Source: Rhodococcus sp. AW25M09
GTDB lineage: Bacteria; Actinomycetota; Actinomycetes; Mycobacteriales; Mycobacteriaceae
NCBI RefSeq assembly: GCF_000333955.1
Contig: NZ_CAPS01000018.1
Coordinates: 1-64,000 of the forward strand
Length of the DNA: 64,000 bases
Direction of reading: 5' to 3'
Both the position numbers and the translations under genes were made by a program. A model generated the notes under the pieces. The model did no database searches. It was not told the DNA's origin and saw only the letters and a list, made by a program, of their open reading frames with translations. This document shows, piece after piece, positions 36,374 to 45,685 of the stretch. How positions within the stretch are numbered: position 1 is the first letter of the stretch; each line of letters begins with the position of its first letter.

Positions 36374-36454
36374 AGCTTCGACGCTACAGCTGCCGGTAAC
36401 CTCGACCAGGTTGTCCAGAGAAATGCATCTACACATCGAAGGCAGGCACACTCC

Positions 36455-36559
36455 ATGATCACCGATTTCATCAACGCGATCCTCGGCGGCTTCGGCTCCA
36501 TCTCCGCAGGCAGCAGTGGCTTCGAGCTGGCACCGGGCACTCTGCCTTTCGGGCTGTAG
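36455..36559 (+). CDS. short peptide, uncertain
   Basis: A 34-codon frame: MITDFINAILGGFGSISAGS followed by SGFELAPGTLPFGL. Amphipathic, Gly/Ser/Phe-rich, with GAAGGCAGG about 9 nt upstream of the ATG. It is not recognised. It sits alone between the SGNH gene (divergent) and a strong hairpin, so it could be a real small gene with its own terminator. Coding is not proven. Confidence 0.4.
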   Translation: MITDFINAILGGFGSISAGSSGFELAPGTLPFGL

Positions 36560-36582
36560 AGACCGGCCGACCGGTCACCTCT

Positions 36583-36610
36583 GCGGTGCCGACGATTCGA
36601 TCGGCACCGC
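36583..36610 (+). terminator. strong hairpin GCGGTGCCGA/TCGGCACCGC
   Basis: A perfect 10-bp stem with an 8-nt loop, 23 nt after the short-peptide stop and 17 nt before the next ATG. It can act as terminator for the peptide gene or as a 5'-leader structure for the acidic protein. No T-run follows. Confidence 0.55.
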
Positions 36611-36627
36611 ACGGGTACACCGTAGTC

Positions 36628-36786
36628 ATGACTACCCCGAACAACGACGACGCTGCTGCCCCCGACGCGAAGAAGGACGTTCAGTCGGACCCGGCTGCGG
36701 CCCCTGAAGGCAACGATTGGGCCAGCGAAGGCGGCGCAACCCCAGCCGGCCCCGCTACCGACGACGAGCGAACCGACAAGAATTAG
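36628..36786 (+). CDS. small acidic hydrophilic protein
   Basis: A 52-residue protein made almost only of Asp, Glu, Asn, Pro, Ala, Gly and Lys (MTTPNNDDAAAPDAKKDV and EGNDWASEGGATPAGP), probably disordered. It has no cysteine, membrane segment or known motif. ATG start at 36628 without a clear ribosome site. Convergent with the next gene, overlapping by 4 bp. Function unknown. Confidence 0.55.
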   Translation: MTTPNNDDAAAPDAKKDVQSDPAAAPEGNDWASEGGATPAGPATDDERTDKN

Positions 36787-37025
36787 CCGGTCAATCGGCG
36801 GGGAGCAACCCGCAGCGTGCGGACATCGCCTGCTGACACGATGTGCTCGACCGATTCGCCCTGGGCCGACTTGGATCCGTCGACGGCGAAGCTGACGCGA
36901 GCGTCACCAAGCCAATCGACGCCTACGACTACGCCCACGGTTCCCGTGGGAATCCCGCTGCGCCATCGCACGCGCCCAAGATTTCGAACTGTGATCACGG
37001 TCTCGCCGATCTCGAAATGCCCCAT
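36783..37025 (-). CDS. small SH3-like/KOW-like hypothetical protein
   Basis: An 80-residue beta-rich protein: FEIGETVITVRNLGRVRWRS, then GIPTGTVGVVVGVDWLGDAR and VSFAVDG. The pattern of GxxVxV turns suggests a small SH3-like barrel, as in proteins that bind nucleic acid or ribosomes. No relative is recognised with confidence. It is divergent from the flavoprotein gene, with a 238-bp gap holding palindromes. Confidence 0.55.
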   Translation of the reverse strand: MGHFEIGETVITVRNLGRVRWRSGIPTGTVGVVVGVDWLGDARVSFAVDGSKSAQGESVEHIVSAGDVRTLRVAPRRLTG

Positions 37026-37129
37026 GCGCCCCCCTGGCTCGTTTCTTACCGACTAGTAGACCTCGAGTGAACGCCCTGCTCAAGCGGTAGATCCGCGCTT
37101 ATCGACGAAGTCGGCGAACACCGGGGTAG

Positions 37130-37193
37130 CCATTGTGCGCACTAATGGGTGATTCCCCCAGTTGTGGTCGCAAAATACGTCAGACAGTATTTT
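37130..37193. promoter_or_regulatory. two inverted repeats in AT-rich leader
   Basis: CCATTGTGCGCACTAATGG (37130-37148) forms a bulged hairpin around the GTGCGCAC palindrome. AAAATAC (37172-37178) and GTATTTT (37187-37193) form a perfect 7-bp inverted repeat with an 8-nt spacer. The surrounding sequence is far more AT-rich than the rest of the window. Both lie 70-135 bp before the flavoprotein start and are likely regulator sites. The rest of 37026-37263 shows nothing further. Confidence 0.5.
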
Positions 37194-37263
37194 CTACCTC
37201 AATAACTTGCTGTTCTCGCAACTTTTCTTGCTGCTATGCAGCCTGCGGAGTGACACTCTCTGC

Positions 37264-38238
37264 ATGACTTCAGACACTGTTCACCACACTCCGGTCGACG
37301 CAATCGTCGTCGGCGGCGGCGTTGCCGGACTCAGCGCTGCCGTTGCCCTCGGCCGCTCTCGCCGATCCGTCGTGGTCGTCGACGCGGGTGATCCGCGAAA
37401 CGCGCCCGCAGCACACTCGCACAACTACCTCACCCGCGACGGTGAGTCGCCACTCGAACTGGTCCGACTCGGCCGCGACGAGGCGCGGCACTACGGTGCG
37501 CACATCATCGACGGCACCGCTCGTTCGGCGACCCGCACCGAATCCGGTTTCGAGATATCCCTCGCCGACGGTTCCGTCGTCCAGGGCCGACGCCTTCTGG
37601 TCACCACCGGCCTCACCGATGTTCTGCCCGACATCCCAGGTCTCGCCGAACGATGGGGCCGCGACGTGCTGCACTGCCCGTACTGCCACGGCTGGGAGGT
37701 ACGAGACCGCGCAATCGGAATTGTCGGCAGCGCCATGGCCCAGCACCAGGCGCAGATGTGGCGTCAGCTCACCGAACATGTCACCGTGTTCGCCCACACA
37801 GCACCGGAGTTCACCGACGAGGAGTTGCAGAGACTCGCTGCGCGCGGCATCGACGTCGTCGACGAGGAGATCGCCGGGGTCGAGGTCGACAACGACGCGA
37901 TCGTCGGTGTCACGCTGTCGGACGGTCGGCAGGTTCGACTCGACGCGTTGGTCGTGGGCCCCAGCTTCACCTCCCGCGCGGACATCCTGGTCTCGCTCGG
38001 CCTCGGCACCACCGAGATGGTGCTGGACGACCACGTTCTCGGCACCTACATCGAGGCCGATCCGGTCGGCGCCACCGCTGTGCCGGGCGTCTGGGTCGCC
38101 GGCAACGTCGCAGCGCCGATGGACACCGTGGTCGCTGCGGCGGCGGCGGGGGTCAAAGCAGGTGCCGCGATCAACGGTGACCTGATCGAGGAGGACGTCC
38201 GCGCCGCCGTGGAACGAGCAAAATCCACGGCCCCCTAG
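37264..38238 (+). CDS. thioredoxin reductase-like FAD/NAD(P) oxidoreductase
   Basis: A 324-residue flavoprotein of the thioredoxin-reductase-like class. AIVVGGGVAGLSAAVALGR binds FAD, HCPYCHGWE carries a CxxC redox pair, GIVGSAMAQHQAQMW is the NAD(P) motif with an altered glycine pattern, and GVWVAGNVA is the FAD motif. Relatives in actinobacteria often act with a dedicated small thiol protein or as ferredoxin/flavin reductases. Start ATG 37264, the first in frame after the hydrophobic leader-like sequence, with GGAG 13 nt upstream. Monocistronic. Confidence 0.87.
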   Translation: MTSDTVHHTPVDAIVVGGGVAGLSAAVALGRSRRSVVVVDAGDPRNAPAAHSHNYLTRDGESPLELVRLGRDEARHYGAHIIDGTARSATRTESGFEISLADGSVVQGRRLLVTTGLTDVLPDIPGLAERWGRDVLHCPYCHGWEVRDRAIGIVGSAMAQHQAQMWRQLTEHVTVFAHTAPEFTDEELQRLAARGIDVVDEEIAGVEVDNDAIVGVTLSDGRQVRLDALVVGPSFTSRADILVSLGLGTTEMVLDDHVLGTYIEADPVGATAVPGVWVAGNVAAPMDTVVAAAAAGVKAGAAINGDLIEEDVRAAVERAKSTAP

Positions 38239-38250
38239 GCACCCGGTGCC
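38238..38250 (+). terminator. short GGCAC/GTGCC hairpin
   Basis: A 5-bp stem with a 3-nt loop directly overlapping the flavoprotein stop codon. Weak, no T-run. Confidence 0.25.
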
Positions 38251-38371
38251 GCAGACCGTCCCACTTCGGGCTTCGTCACCGAATGCACTACCGAAAGACG
38301 TATATTCACCGAAGGAGGCGTCGCAAAGAGTCCGCGCGAACGCCACGGGCGAACAGGAAGTAGGTCCTTCG

Positions 38372-40594
38372 ATGAACACGAAGGTCGCTGCTCCCTTCAA
38401 CGTGCAGTCGACCCGAACAGCAGTGCTGGCCGCGGTGATCGTCGTCGCGACCATCGTCTTCCTTCTCGGCGACGCCGGAGTGCGCATGGGTGTCATGGTC
38501 ACCGTCGCCGTCGGCTCCGTCCTCGCGATCAGCGGCGCCATCCGCAGATACCGGCCCGACGATTCTCGATGCTGGTGGGCCCTGTTCGGCGCCTCGGTGG
38601 TCTTCCTGTTCGGTGTCTCGCTCCGTACCGAGCCCAGCGCACTGGCACATACTTTTCCGCTGCTACCGGACCTGTTCACGCTGACCGGGTACGGCCTCGT
38701 CGGATATGCCCTGTCGCGCTGGATCCGAGATCGCAGATCGATCGACGACATCACTCCACTCGTCGATGCGGGTCTGATCTTCCTCGGCACGTTGTTCCTG
38801 TCGTGGTTGCTGTTCATCTCCCCGGCCCTCGAGTCACCGCGCTCGTCGGCATCGACGGTGGTCAACGGTGTCTATCCAGCAATCGACGCAGCGCTGATCA
38901 CCCTGACCACCTATCTGTTGTTCTCGTCCAAACCCCGTACAGCTGCGCTGCAATGGGCCCTGCTCGCTCTGGTCGCGGTACTCGTCGGCGACGTCTCGTA
39001 CGCCTTGGCCACCACGACCGGCGACACACCGTCGTCGGGACTGCTCGACGCCATCTACCTCTTCGCCTATCTCTCCCTGGCCATGGCGGCGCTCGATCCA
39101 TCGATGCGCACCCTGTCCGAGCCGCAGACCCCTGCGCCCGCCCACAGCAACCGTCGGGTCGTGTTCGTGGTGATGCTGTTGGTCGTGTGCGCCACCGTGC
39201 CGCTGCTGGGTTCGGCAGTCTCCAGTGGCGACCTGGTCGTTCGTTCGCTGTTGCTCGCCTCGATCCTGGTGGGCGCATTCCTTCGTGGCGAGCGCGCACT
39301 GACCCGAGTCCAGACCGGCAAGGAGCACGCCAAGTACCTGGCCGCTCACGATCTGTTGACCGGCCTACCGAACCGAACGATGCTCGACCAGGAATTCGCT
39401 CGGCACGAGCGCTCGCAGACTCCCGAACGCACCTGTGTTCTGTTCGTCGATCTCGACAATTTCAAGATGGTCAACGATTCGTACGGCCACCGCGTCGGTG
39501 ACGAGCTCATCATCGCCGCAGCTCGACGTATCCGCGCCTCCGTTGCTGCCGCAGACTCCGTGATTCGGTACGCAGGCGACGAATTCGTCGTGTTGACCCG
39601 GCGCGATCGCCTGGGAGCAGAAGCGATGGCCCGCCGCATCATCGATCGAATGAACGAGCCGTTTCCGCTCAGTGCCGCGACGGCGTACGTCACCGCCTCG
39701 GTCGGCATCGCCGATGCAGACCGGTTGCACGATGCCATTCGCGAGGCGGATACCGCGATGTATCACGCGAAGTCTCTCGGCGCAGCGCGCTATGCGTTCT
39801 TCGACGAATCCTTGCGAGCTCGCGCAACGTCGGCGATCGAGACCGCGACCGCACTACGCGGGGCGATACGACGTGGAGAGCTCGAGGTGTACTACCAGCC
39901 GATCGTCGACACCGCCTCGCGTACCACCGTCGTCTACGAGGCACTCGTCCGCTGGAATCGGCACGGCAGAGTGCGTACCCCCAACGACTTCATCCCGATC
40001 GCCGAATCGACCAATCTCATCAAGGAGATCGGCGAATGGGTGCTGCACACCGCCATTCTGGATCTGGTGACGCTGCGCGCGAACGGGCAGAACGTCACGA
40101 TGTCGGTGAACGTGTCCCCGATGCAGTTGCGCGACGATTCGCTGCCGGTCATCGTGGGACGACTGCTCGAGCTGTACGGCGTCCGTGGCTCGGATCTGGC
40201 GCTCGAGATCACCGAGAGCGTCTTGATCGACGACATGGGCACTGCGAAGAGCATTCTCGATCGACTCGCCGCGATGGGGGTACTCATCGTGCTCGACGAC
40301 TTCGGCATCGGCTACTCCTCACTGAACAGGTTGCGCGCGATGCCCATCGCGCTACTGAAGATCGACAAGTCGTTCGTCCACGAGATCGGGCGTTCCGAGT
40401 CCGACACCCAGCTGATTCGCGCGATCGTCGCCATGGCATCGGCGCTGCCGGTTGCCACGGTGGCCGAGGGTGTCGAGACCGAAGAGCAGGCCGCCATCAT
40501 CGAGGCGCTCGACTGCCGTTTCGCGCAGGGCTTTCTGTTCGGTAGGCCCGCACCCATCGCACATTGGCTCCTCGAATCGGCCGAACGACGGTGA
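38372..40594 (+). CDS. membrane GGDEF-EAL cyclic-di-GMP protein
   Basis: A 740-residue protein. Eight or nine hydrophobic helices cover about 15-305. The GGDEF domain has DLDNFKMVNDSYGHRVGDEL and the signature YAGDEF, in which the first Gly is Ala, a substitution active cyclases tolerate. The EAL domain has YEALVRW, NVSPMQLRD, EITES, DDFGIGYSSL and AEGVETEEQ, all catalytic acids present. The ATG at 38372 follows AGGAAGTAGG. It is the second dual-domain c-di-GMP protein in the window; the signal sensed by the membrane part is unknown. Confidence 0.9.
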   Translation: MNTKVAAPFNVQSTRTAVLAAVIVVATIVFLLGDAGVRMGVMVTVAVGSVLAISGAIRRYRPDDSRCWWALFGASVVFLFGVSLRTEPSALAHTFPLLPDLFTLTGYGLVGYALSRWIRDRRSIDDITPLVDAGLIFLGTLFLSWLLFISPALESPRSSASTVVNGVYPAIDAALITLTTYLLFSSKPRTAALQWALLALVAVLVGDVSYALATTTGDTPSSGLLDAIYLFAYLSLAMAALDPSMRTLSEPQTPAPAHSNRRVVFVVMLLVVCATVPLLGSAVSSGDLVVRSLLLASILVGAFLRGERALTRVQTGKEHAKYLAAHDLLTGLPNRTMLDQEFARHERSQTPERTCVLFVDLDNFKMVNDSYGHRVGDELIIAAARRIRASVAAADSVIRYAGDEFVVLTRRDRLGAEAMARRIIDRMNEPFPLSAATAYVTASVGIADADRLHDAIREADTAMYHAKSLGAARYAFFDESLRARATSAIETATALRGAIRRGELEVYYQPIVDTASRTTVVYEALVRWNRHGRVRTPNDFIPIAESTNLIKEIGEWVLHTAILDLVTLRANGQNVTMSVNVSPMQLRDDSLPVIVGRLLELYGVRGSDLALEITESVLIDDMGTAKSILDRLAAMGVLIVLDDFGIGYSSLNRLRAMPIALLKIDKSFVHEIGRSESDTQLIRAIVAMASALPVATVAEGVETEEQAAIIEALDCRFAQGFLFGRPAPIAHWLLESAERR

Positions 40595-40615
40595 TCTCGG
40601 TGTTAGCGTCTGGCG

Positions 40616-42553
40616 GTGTCTGCAACCGGAATGCGCCCACTTCGCACCACCGCTCTTGCCTGTGCCCTCCTGCTGGTGCCGCTCGCCGCGTGCAGCAGCA
40701 GTGACACCACCGGTACCGACTCCACTGCCGAGAACAGCTGCGTGCTCGGCAGCAGCGGCGGTACCCCGGTAGCAGCGACGTCGGGCGCGGGCTCGGGCGA
40801 CATCTCCACCAATCCGGAAGTGGCAACCGGGTATCGATCGGACATGACCCCGGTCGAGACGCCCTCGTACTCGGTCTCGACGGCCAATCCGGTGTCGACC
40901 GAAGCAGCCTGTGAGGTATTGCGTGACGGCGGCACCGCCGCCGATGCCCTCATCGTCGCGCAGACCGTGCTCGGCCTCGTCGAACCGCAGTCGTCAGGAA
41001 TCGGCGGCGGCGCCTTCCTGATGTACTACGACGCCGCCACCGGCGACGTACAGAGCTACGACGGCCGCGAGAAGGCCCCGATGAGCGCAACCGGCGACTA
41101 CCTGAGATATATCGATGACGTCGACCGTACTGTGCCGCAACCAGATGCACGGTCCAGCGGCCGCTCGATCGGCGTCCCCGGAGTGCTGCGGATGCTCGAG
41201 CAGGCCCACGACGATCACGGCACCAAGGCGTGGGACGAGCTCTTCCGACCCGCTATCGGTCTCGCCGACAACGGAATCGAGATCAGCCCGCGGATGGCGT
41301 CGTCCATCGCCGACTCGGCCCCCAAGCTCGCCCTCGACCCCGCCTCCAAGGACTACTTCTTGCAGCCGGACGGCACCGGCAAGCCGGCCGGGACGGTCCT
41401 GAACAACCCGGCGATGTCGAAGACGTTGTCCACCATCGCAACCGACGGTGCCGACGCGTTCTACACCGGTGACATCGCGCAGGCGATCGTCGACGCCACC
41501 GCTGACACCACCGCCGGGCGAACCGCCGGGCAGATCACGCTCGACGACCTCGCCGCGTACGAGCCCAAGACCCGAACCGCCGTGTGCACGCAGTACCGCG
41601 ACCACGACATCTGCGGTATGCCGGGTCCGTCGTCGGGTGGTATCGCAGTGGCGTCGGCGATGGGGATCCTGTCGAACTTCGATCTCGCGCAATACGCACC
41701 GACGGGGATGGACGCCAACGGCGGAACCCCGACGGCCGAGGGTGTACACCTGATCTCCGAGGCCGAGCGCCTCGCCTACGCCGATCGCGACAAGTACGTG
41801 GCCGACCCGGACTTCGTGCCACTGCCCGGCGGCTCACCCGATGCCCTGCTCGATCCCGAATATCTCGGCGAGCGAGCAGGACTGATCGACGAGAGCAAGT
41901 CCATGGGGACCGCGCAGCCCGGCGACTTCGGCCCGGTGCAGTTCGCATCCTCCACCGATCCCGAGCACGGCACCAGCCACATCTCCGTCGTCGACAGCGA
42001 GGGCAACGCGGCCTCGATGACGACGACCGTCGAGTCGGCCTTCGGCTCGTTCCATATGGTCGACGGCTTCCTGCTCAACAATCAGCTCACCGACTTCTCG
42101 GCCTCCCCGGTGGCCGATGACGGGATGCCGGTGGCCAATCGCGTCGAGCCGGGCAAGCGTCCGCGCAGCTCGATGGCACCGACCTTGGTCTTCGACCGCG
42201 ACGACGACGGTGCACGCGGAGATCTGGTGCTCGTCACCGGTTCACCCGGCGGCTCGGTCATCATTCAGTTCGTCATCAAAACGTTGGTAGGACTGCTCGA
42301 TTGGGGGATGGACCCGCAGCAGGCAGTGTCGATGGTCGATTTCGGTGCAGCCAACACCCCGTCCACCAACTACGGCGGTGAGCATCCGAACGTGTCGGGC
42401 GAGAACGATCCCGTGGTGGCGGCGCTTCGGGAGATGGGACAACAGGTTTCGGTCAAAGACCAGTCCAGCGGCCTGAGTGCACTGCAACGCACCGACGGCG
42501 GCTGGATCGGGGGAGCGGACCCACGCCGCGAGGGTGAAGTACTGGGCGGATGA
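40616..42553 (+). CDS. ggt: gamma-glutamyltransferase, lipoprotein
   Basis: A 645-residue Ntn-hydrolase. The signal LACALLLVPLAAC ends in a lipobox Cys, so it is probably anchored outside the membrane. PQSSGIGGGAFLMYYD is the family N-terminal block and EHGTSHISVVD contains Thr453, where autocleavage creates the large and small subunits; GSPGGSVIIQF follows. It cleaves gamma-glutamyl bonds (glutathione-type compounds). GTG start at 40616; an ATG five codons later is possible. It is 21 bp after the GGDEF-EAL gene and convergent with kdpE. Confidence 0.92.
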   Translation: MSATGMRPLRTTALACALLLVPLAACSSSDTTGTDSTAENSCVLGSSGGTPVAATSGAGSGDISTNPEVATGYRSDMTPVETPSYSVSTANPVSTEAACEVLRDGGTAADALIVAQTVLGLVEPQSSGIGGGAFLMYYDAATGDVQSYDGREKAPMSATGDYLRYIDDVDRTVPQPDARSSGRSIGVPGVLRMLEQAHDDHGTKAWDELFRPAIGLADNGIEISPRMASSIADSAPKLALDPASKDYFLQPDGTGKPAGTVLNNPAMSKTLSTIATDGADAFYTGDIAQAIVDATADTTAGRTAGQITLDDLAAYEPKTRTAVCTQYRDHDICGMPGPSSGGIAVASAMGILSNFDLAQYAPTGMDANGGTPTAEGVHLISEAERLAYADRDKYVADPDFVPLPGGSPDALLDPEYLGERAGLIDESKSMGTAQPGDFGPVQFASSTDPEHGTSHISVVDSEGNAASMTTTVESAFGSFHMVDGFLLNNQLTDFSASPVADDGMPVANRVEPGKRPRSSMAPTLVFDRDDDGARGDLVLVTGSPGGSVIIQFVIKTLVGLLDWGMDPQQAVSMVDFGAANTPSTNYGGEHPNVSGENDPVVAALREMGQQVSVKDQSSGLSALQRTDGGWIGGADPRREGEVLGG

Positions 42554-42557
42554 GCGG

Positions 42558-43235
42558 TCAGCTCACGAATCGATAGCCCATTCCGGTTTCGGTGATCAGG
42601 TGCATCGGGGCGGCGGGGTCCCGTTCGAGCTTCTGCCGCAATTGGCCGAGATAGATTCGCAGATAATGTGTTTCGCGCTCATGTCCGGGACCCCAGACGG
42701 TGCGCAGTATTTCCTTCTGCGACACCAGCTTGCCCTCGTTGCGAACGAGCAGTTCGAGTACTCCCCATTCGGTGCGGGTCAGGTGCACGTTCTCACCCTG
42801 CCGAACAACGGTTTTGGCGGCGAGGTCGACGGTGAAGTCCGCGGTCTCGACGATGGGATCGGCCACGGTCTGCGGGCCGCGTCGTAGGGCAGCACGCAGT
42901 CGCGCCAACAGCTCGTCCATTCCGAAGGGCTTGGTGACGAAGTCGTCGGCACCGGCGTCGAGGGCTTCGACGGTATCGGCCGAATCGGTTCGTGCCGAGA
43001 GCACGAGGATCGGCACCTCGGTCCAACCGCGCAGACCGGCGATCACGTCGATGCCATCGATGTCGGGGAGGCCGAGATCGAGAATCACGATGTCCGGGTG
43101 GAAGTTCGCAGCCACCCGCAGTGCCTCACCGCCGCTCGCCGCGCTGACGACCTCGAACCCGCGCACGTTGAGATTGATCCGCAGCGCTCGGACGATCTGC
43201 GGCTCGTCGTCGACGACGAGCACCCGCACCTTCAC
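42558..43235 (-). CDS. kdpE: KdpE response regulator
   Basis: A 225-residue OmpR-type regulator. The receiver domain has VDDEPQ, the phosphorylated Asp in DIVILDLGLPD and Lys in FVTKPFGMDEL. The winged helix has TRTEWGVLELLVRN and TVWGPGHERETHYLRIYLGQLR. It overlaps kdpD by 4 bp. It activates kdpFABC under potassium limitation or osmotic stress. Confidence 0.96.
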   Translation of the reverse strand: MKVRVLVVDDEPQIVRALRINLNVRGFEVVSAASGGEALRVAANFHPDIVILDLGLPDIDGIDVIAGLRGWTEVPILVLSARTDSADTVEALDAGADDFVTKPFGMDELLARLRAALRRGPQTVADPIVETADFTVDLAAKTVVRQGENVHLTRTEWGVLELLVRNEGKLVSQKEILRTVWGPGHERETHYLRIYLGQLRQKLERDPAAPMHLITETGMGYRFVS

Positions 43236-45685
43236 CTGCTCGCCGCCTTCAACTCGACCGTCATCGTCAGCCCTCCGCCCACGGTGTTCGATGCCGTGAC
43301 GGTACCGCCCATCGCCCGCACGAAGCCCCGCACCACCGACAACCCCAGCCCGACGCCGACAGAATTGTCGCGATCACCCAGGCGTTGGAACGCGTCGAAC
43401 ATGGTCTCTTCGGCTCCCTCACCGATGCCGGGTCCGTGGTCGGCGACGGCGATAGTCGCGCGCTCGCCGTGCACCGCGGCGGTGACGGTGATGTCGCCGG
43501 TAGGGGCGTAGCGGGCACTGTTGTCCACCAGGTTCGCCAGCACGCGTTCGAGCAGACCCGGGTCGGCCAGTACTTCGACATCACCCACCTCGACCCGCAC
43601 CCGGTCGTCGGCTCCGATCAGCGCGCCGGCCAGCACGTCGTCGACGAAGACGGGCCGCAGACTGGGCTGCACCACTCCGGCTTGCAGCCGCGAGGAGTCG
43701 AGCAGGTTGCTCACCAGAGCAGTCAGCTGATCGGCCGATTCGTCGATGGTCGCCAGCAGCTCCTCGGTGTCCTCGGCCGAGAACTGAACATCGGTGCTGC
43801 GCAGCGACGAGGACGCGGCCTTGACCGCCGACAGTGGCGTCCGCAGGTCGTGACTGACGGCCGAGAGCAATGCTCGACGCAACGCGTCTGCCTCGGCGAG
43901 AGCATTGGCTCGACTGGCTTCCTCGGCGAGCCGCGCCTGACGAACCATGCCCGCGGCCTGATTGGCCACTGCCGCGAGCACCCGCCGATCGTGTGCGCGA
44001 GTACGTTCACCGACTAGTAACAGTGTGAAGTCACCGGCGTCGACCTCGGTATCGGCCCCGGTGCGATCGACCGGAGCCTGCTCGCCTGCACTTCCGACGA
44101 TCGATTGGGACTCGTTGTCCCACAGAGCTACACCGCCCTGCCGATAGGTCTCGCGGGCGCGGTTCAGTAGCGCGGTCAGGTCGGCTCCACGCAGAACCGA
44201 TCCGGCGAACAGCGTCAACAGTTCGGCTTCCTGGGTCGCTCGACGAGCCTGACGCGTCCGCCGGGCGGCGGCGTCCACGAGCGCGGCGACAGCCACGGCC
44301 ACCAGCAACAGCACGACCGCAACAACGAAGTTCTCCGGCTCGGCGATGGTCAGGCTGTACCGGGGTGTGGTGAAGAAGTAGTTCAGCAGAAATCCGGCAA
44401 TCAACGCCGAGAATGCAGCCGGGGCAACGCCTCCCAACAGTGCGACGCAGAGCACCACCATGAAGAACAGTGCGCTCTCGCCGCTGGAGTCGAACTTCGG
44501 CCCCACTGTGCTCAGTACGGCAGCAGCCAGACACGGCACCAGAACGGCGGCGATCCACGCGAGGATTCGACGGCGTCCCGAATCCACCTGCAGGCCCCAT
44601 CGCCGGGCCTGTTCGGCGTGAGTGACCATGTGTACGTCGATCTTCCCCGAGTTCTGCACCACCGCCGCGCCGATGCCCTCGTCCAGAATGCGGGCCGCGC
44701 GCGACCGTCTCGAGGTTCCGATCACCAGCTGTGTCGCATTCACCCCCCGCGCGAAGTCGAGCAGCGTCGACGGCACATCGTCACCGACGACGCTGTGCAG
44801 ACTCGCGCCGAGACCGGCGGCGAGCTTTCGCACCGAGCCCATCTGCGGTGCCGAGACTCCCATCAGCCCGTCGCCACGGACGATGTGCAGCACCATCAGC
44901 TCCGCGCTGGACTTCGAGGCGATCCGGCTCGCGCGGCGTAGCAGAGTCTCCGATTCCGGACCACCCGTCACAGCCACCACCACGCGCTCGCGGGCCTCCC
45001 ACGTCTCGGTGATGCGATTGTCCTTGCGGTACTTCACCAGTGCCGCGTCCACCTGATCGGCGATCCACAGCAGCGCGAGTTCCCGTAGAGCCGTCAGGTT
45101 GCCGCCGCGAAAGTAGTTGCTCAGCGCGGCGTCGACCTTCTCGGCGGCGTAGACGTTGCCGTGCCGCAGCCTGCTGCGCAACGCCTCGGGAGTGATGTCG
45201 ACCAGTTCGACCTCGTCGGCCGCTCGAACCACGCTGTCCGGCACAGTCTCTCGTTGAGGTACACCGGTGATCTGGTGCACCACGTCGTTGAGTGATTCGA
45301 GATGTTGAACGTTGAGCGTGGAGATGACGTCGATGCCGGCGTCCAGCAGTACTTCGACATCCTGCCATCGCTTGCCGTGCACGCTGCCGGGGGTGTTGGT
45401 GTGCGCCAGCTCGTCGACGAGCACCACCTGCGGTCGTCGGGTCAGGACGGCATCGAGATCGAGTTCCTGAGCAGAGGACCCCCGGTACTCGACGGTCACC
45501 ATCGGCAGCACTTCGATACCGTCGAGTGCCTCGATCGTCCGCGCGCGGCCATGGGTCTCGACCACCGCGGCCACGACGTCGCAGCCCCTGCCGCGCAGTC
45601 TGTGGGCCTCACCGAGCATCGCGAAGGTCTTACCGACGCCGGGTGCCGCGCCGAGGTAGATCCGCAGCTCACCCCTGTCCGCCAC
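43232..45685 (-). CDS. kdpD: KdpD sensor kinase
   Basis: An 817-residue sensor. N-terminal KdpD domain with Walker A GAAPGVGKT and the Walker B-like VLVDELAHTNTPGS, a universal-stress-protein domain, four membrane helices around the middle, a GAF-like region, then the histidine kinase with SAVSHDLRTPLSAVKA and the ATP lid DHGPGIG. I prefer the GTG at 45685, with GAGGAG 7 nt upstream, over the GTG at 45700; either way the start overlaps the kdpC end. Confidence 0.96.
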   Translation of the reverse strand: MADRGELRIYLGAAPGVGKTFAMLGEAHRLRGRGCDVVAAVVETHGRARTIEALDGIEVLPMVTVEYRGSSAQELDLDAVLTRRPQVVLVDELAHTNTPGSVHGKRWQDVEVLLDAGIDVISTLNVQHLESLNDVVHQITGVPQRETVPDSVVRAADEVELVDITPEALRSRLRHGNVYAAEKVDAALSNYFRGGNLTALRELALLWIADQVDAALVKYRKDNRITETWEARERVVVAVTGGPESETLLRRASRIASKSSAELMVLHIVRGDGLMGVSAPQMGSVRKLAAGLGASLHSVVGDDVPSTLLDFARGVNATQLVIGTSRRSRAARILDEGIGAAVVQNSGKIDVHMVTHAEQARRWGLQVDSGRRRILAWIAAVLVPCLAAAVLSTVGPKFDSSGESALFFMVVLCVALLGGVAPAAFSALIAGFLLNYFFTTPRYSLTIAEPENFVVAVVLLLVAVAVAALVDAAARRTRQARRATQEAELLTLFAGSVLRGADLTALLNRARETYRQGGVALWDNESQSIVGSAGEQAPVDRTGADTEVDAGDFTLLLVGERTRAHDRRVLAAVANQAAGMVRQARLAEEASRANALAEADALRRALLSAVSHDLRTPLSAVKAASSSLRSTDVQFSAEDTEELLATIDESADQLTALVSNLLDSSRLQAGVVQPSLRPVFVDDVLAGALIGADDRVRVEVGDVEVLADPGLLERVLANLVDNSARYAPTGDITVTAAVHGERATIAVADHGPGIGEGAEETMFDAFQRLGDRDNSVGVGLGLSVVRGFVRAMGGTVTASNTVGGGLTMTVELKAASR

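Noticed and set aside
37162-37263. N-terminal extension of the flavoprotein (hydrophobic FLLLCS segment)
   Set aside because: The stretch overlaps the AT-rich palindromes and looks like leader DNA; the FAD motif lies at the normal distance from ATG 37264.
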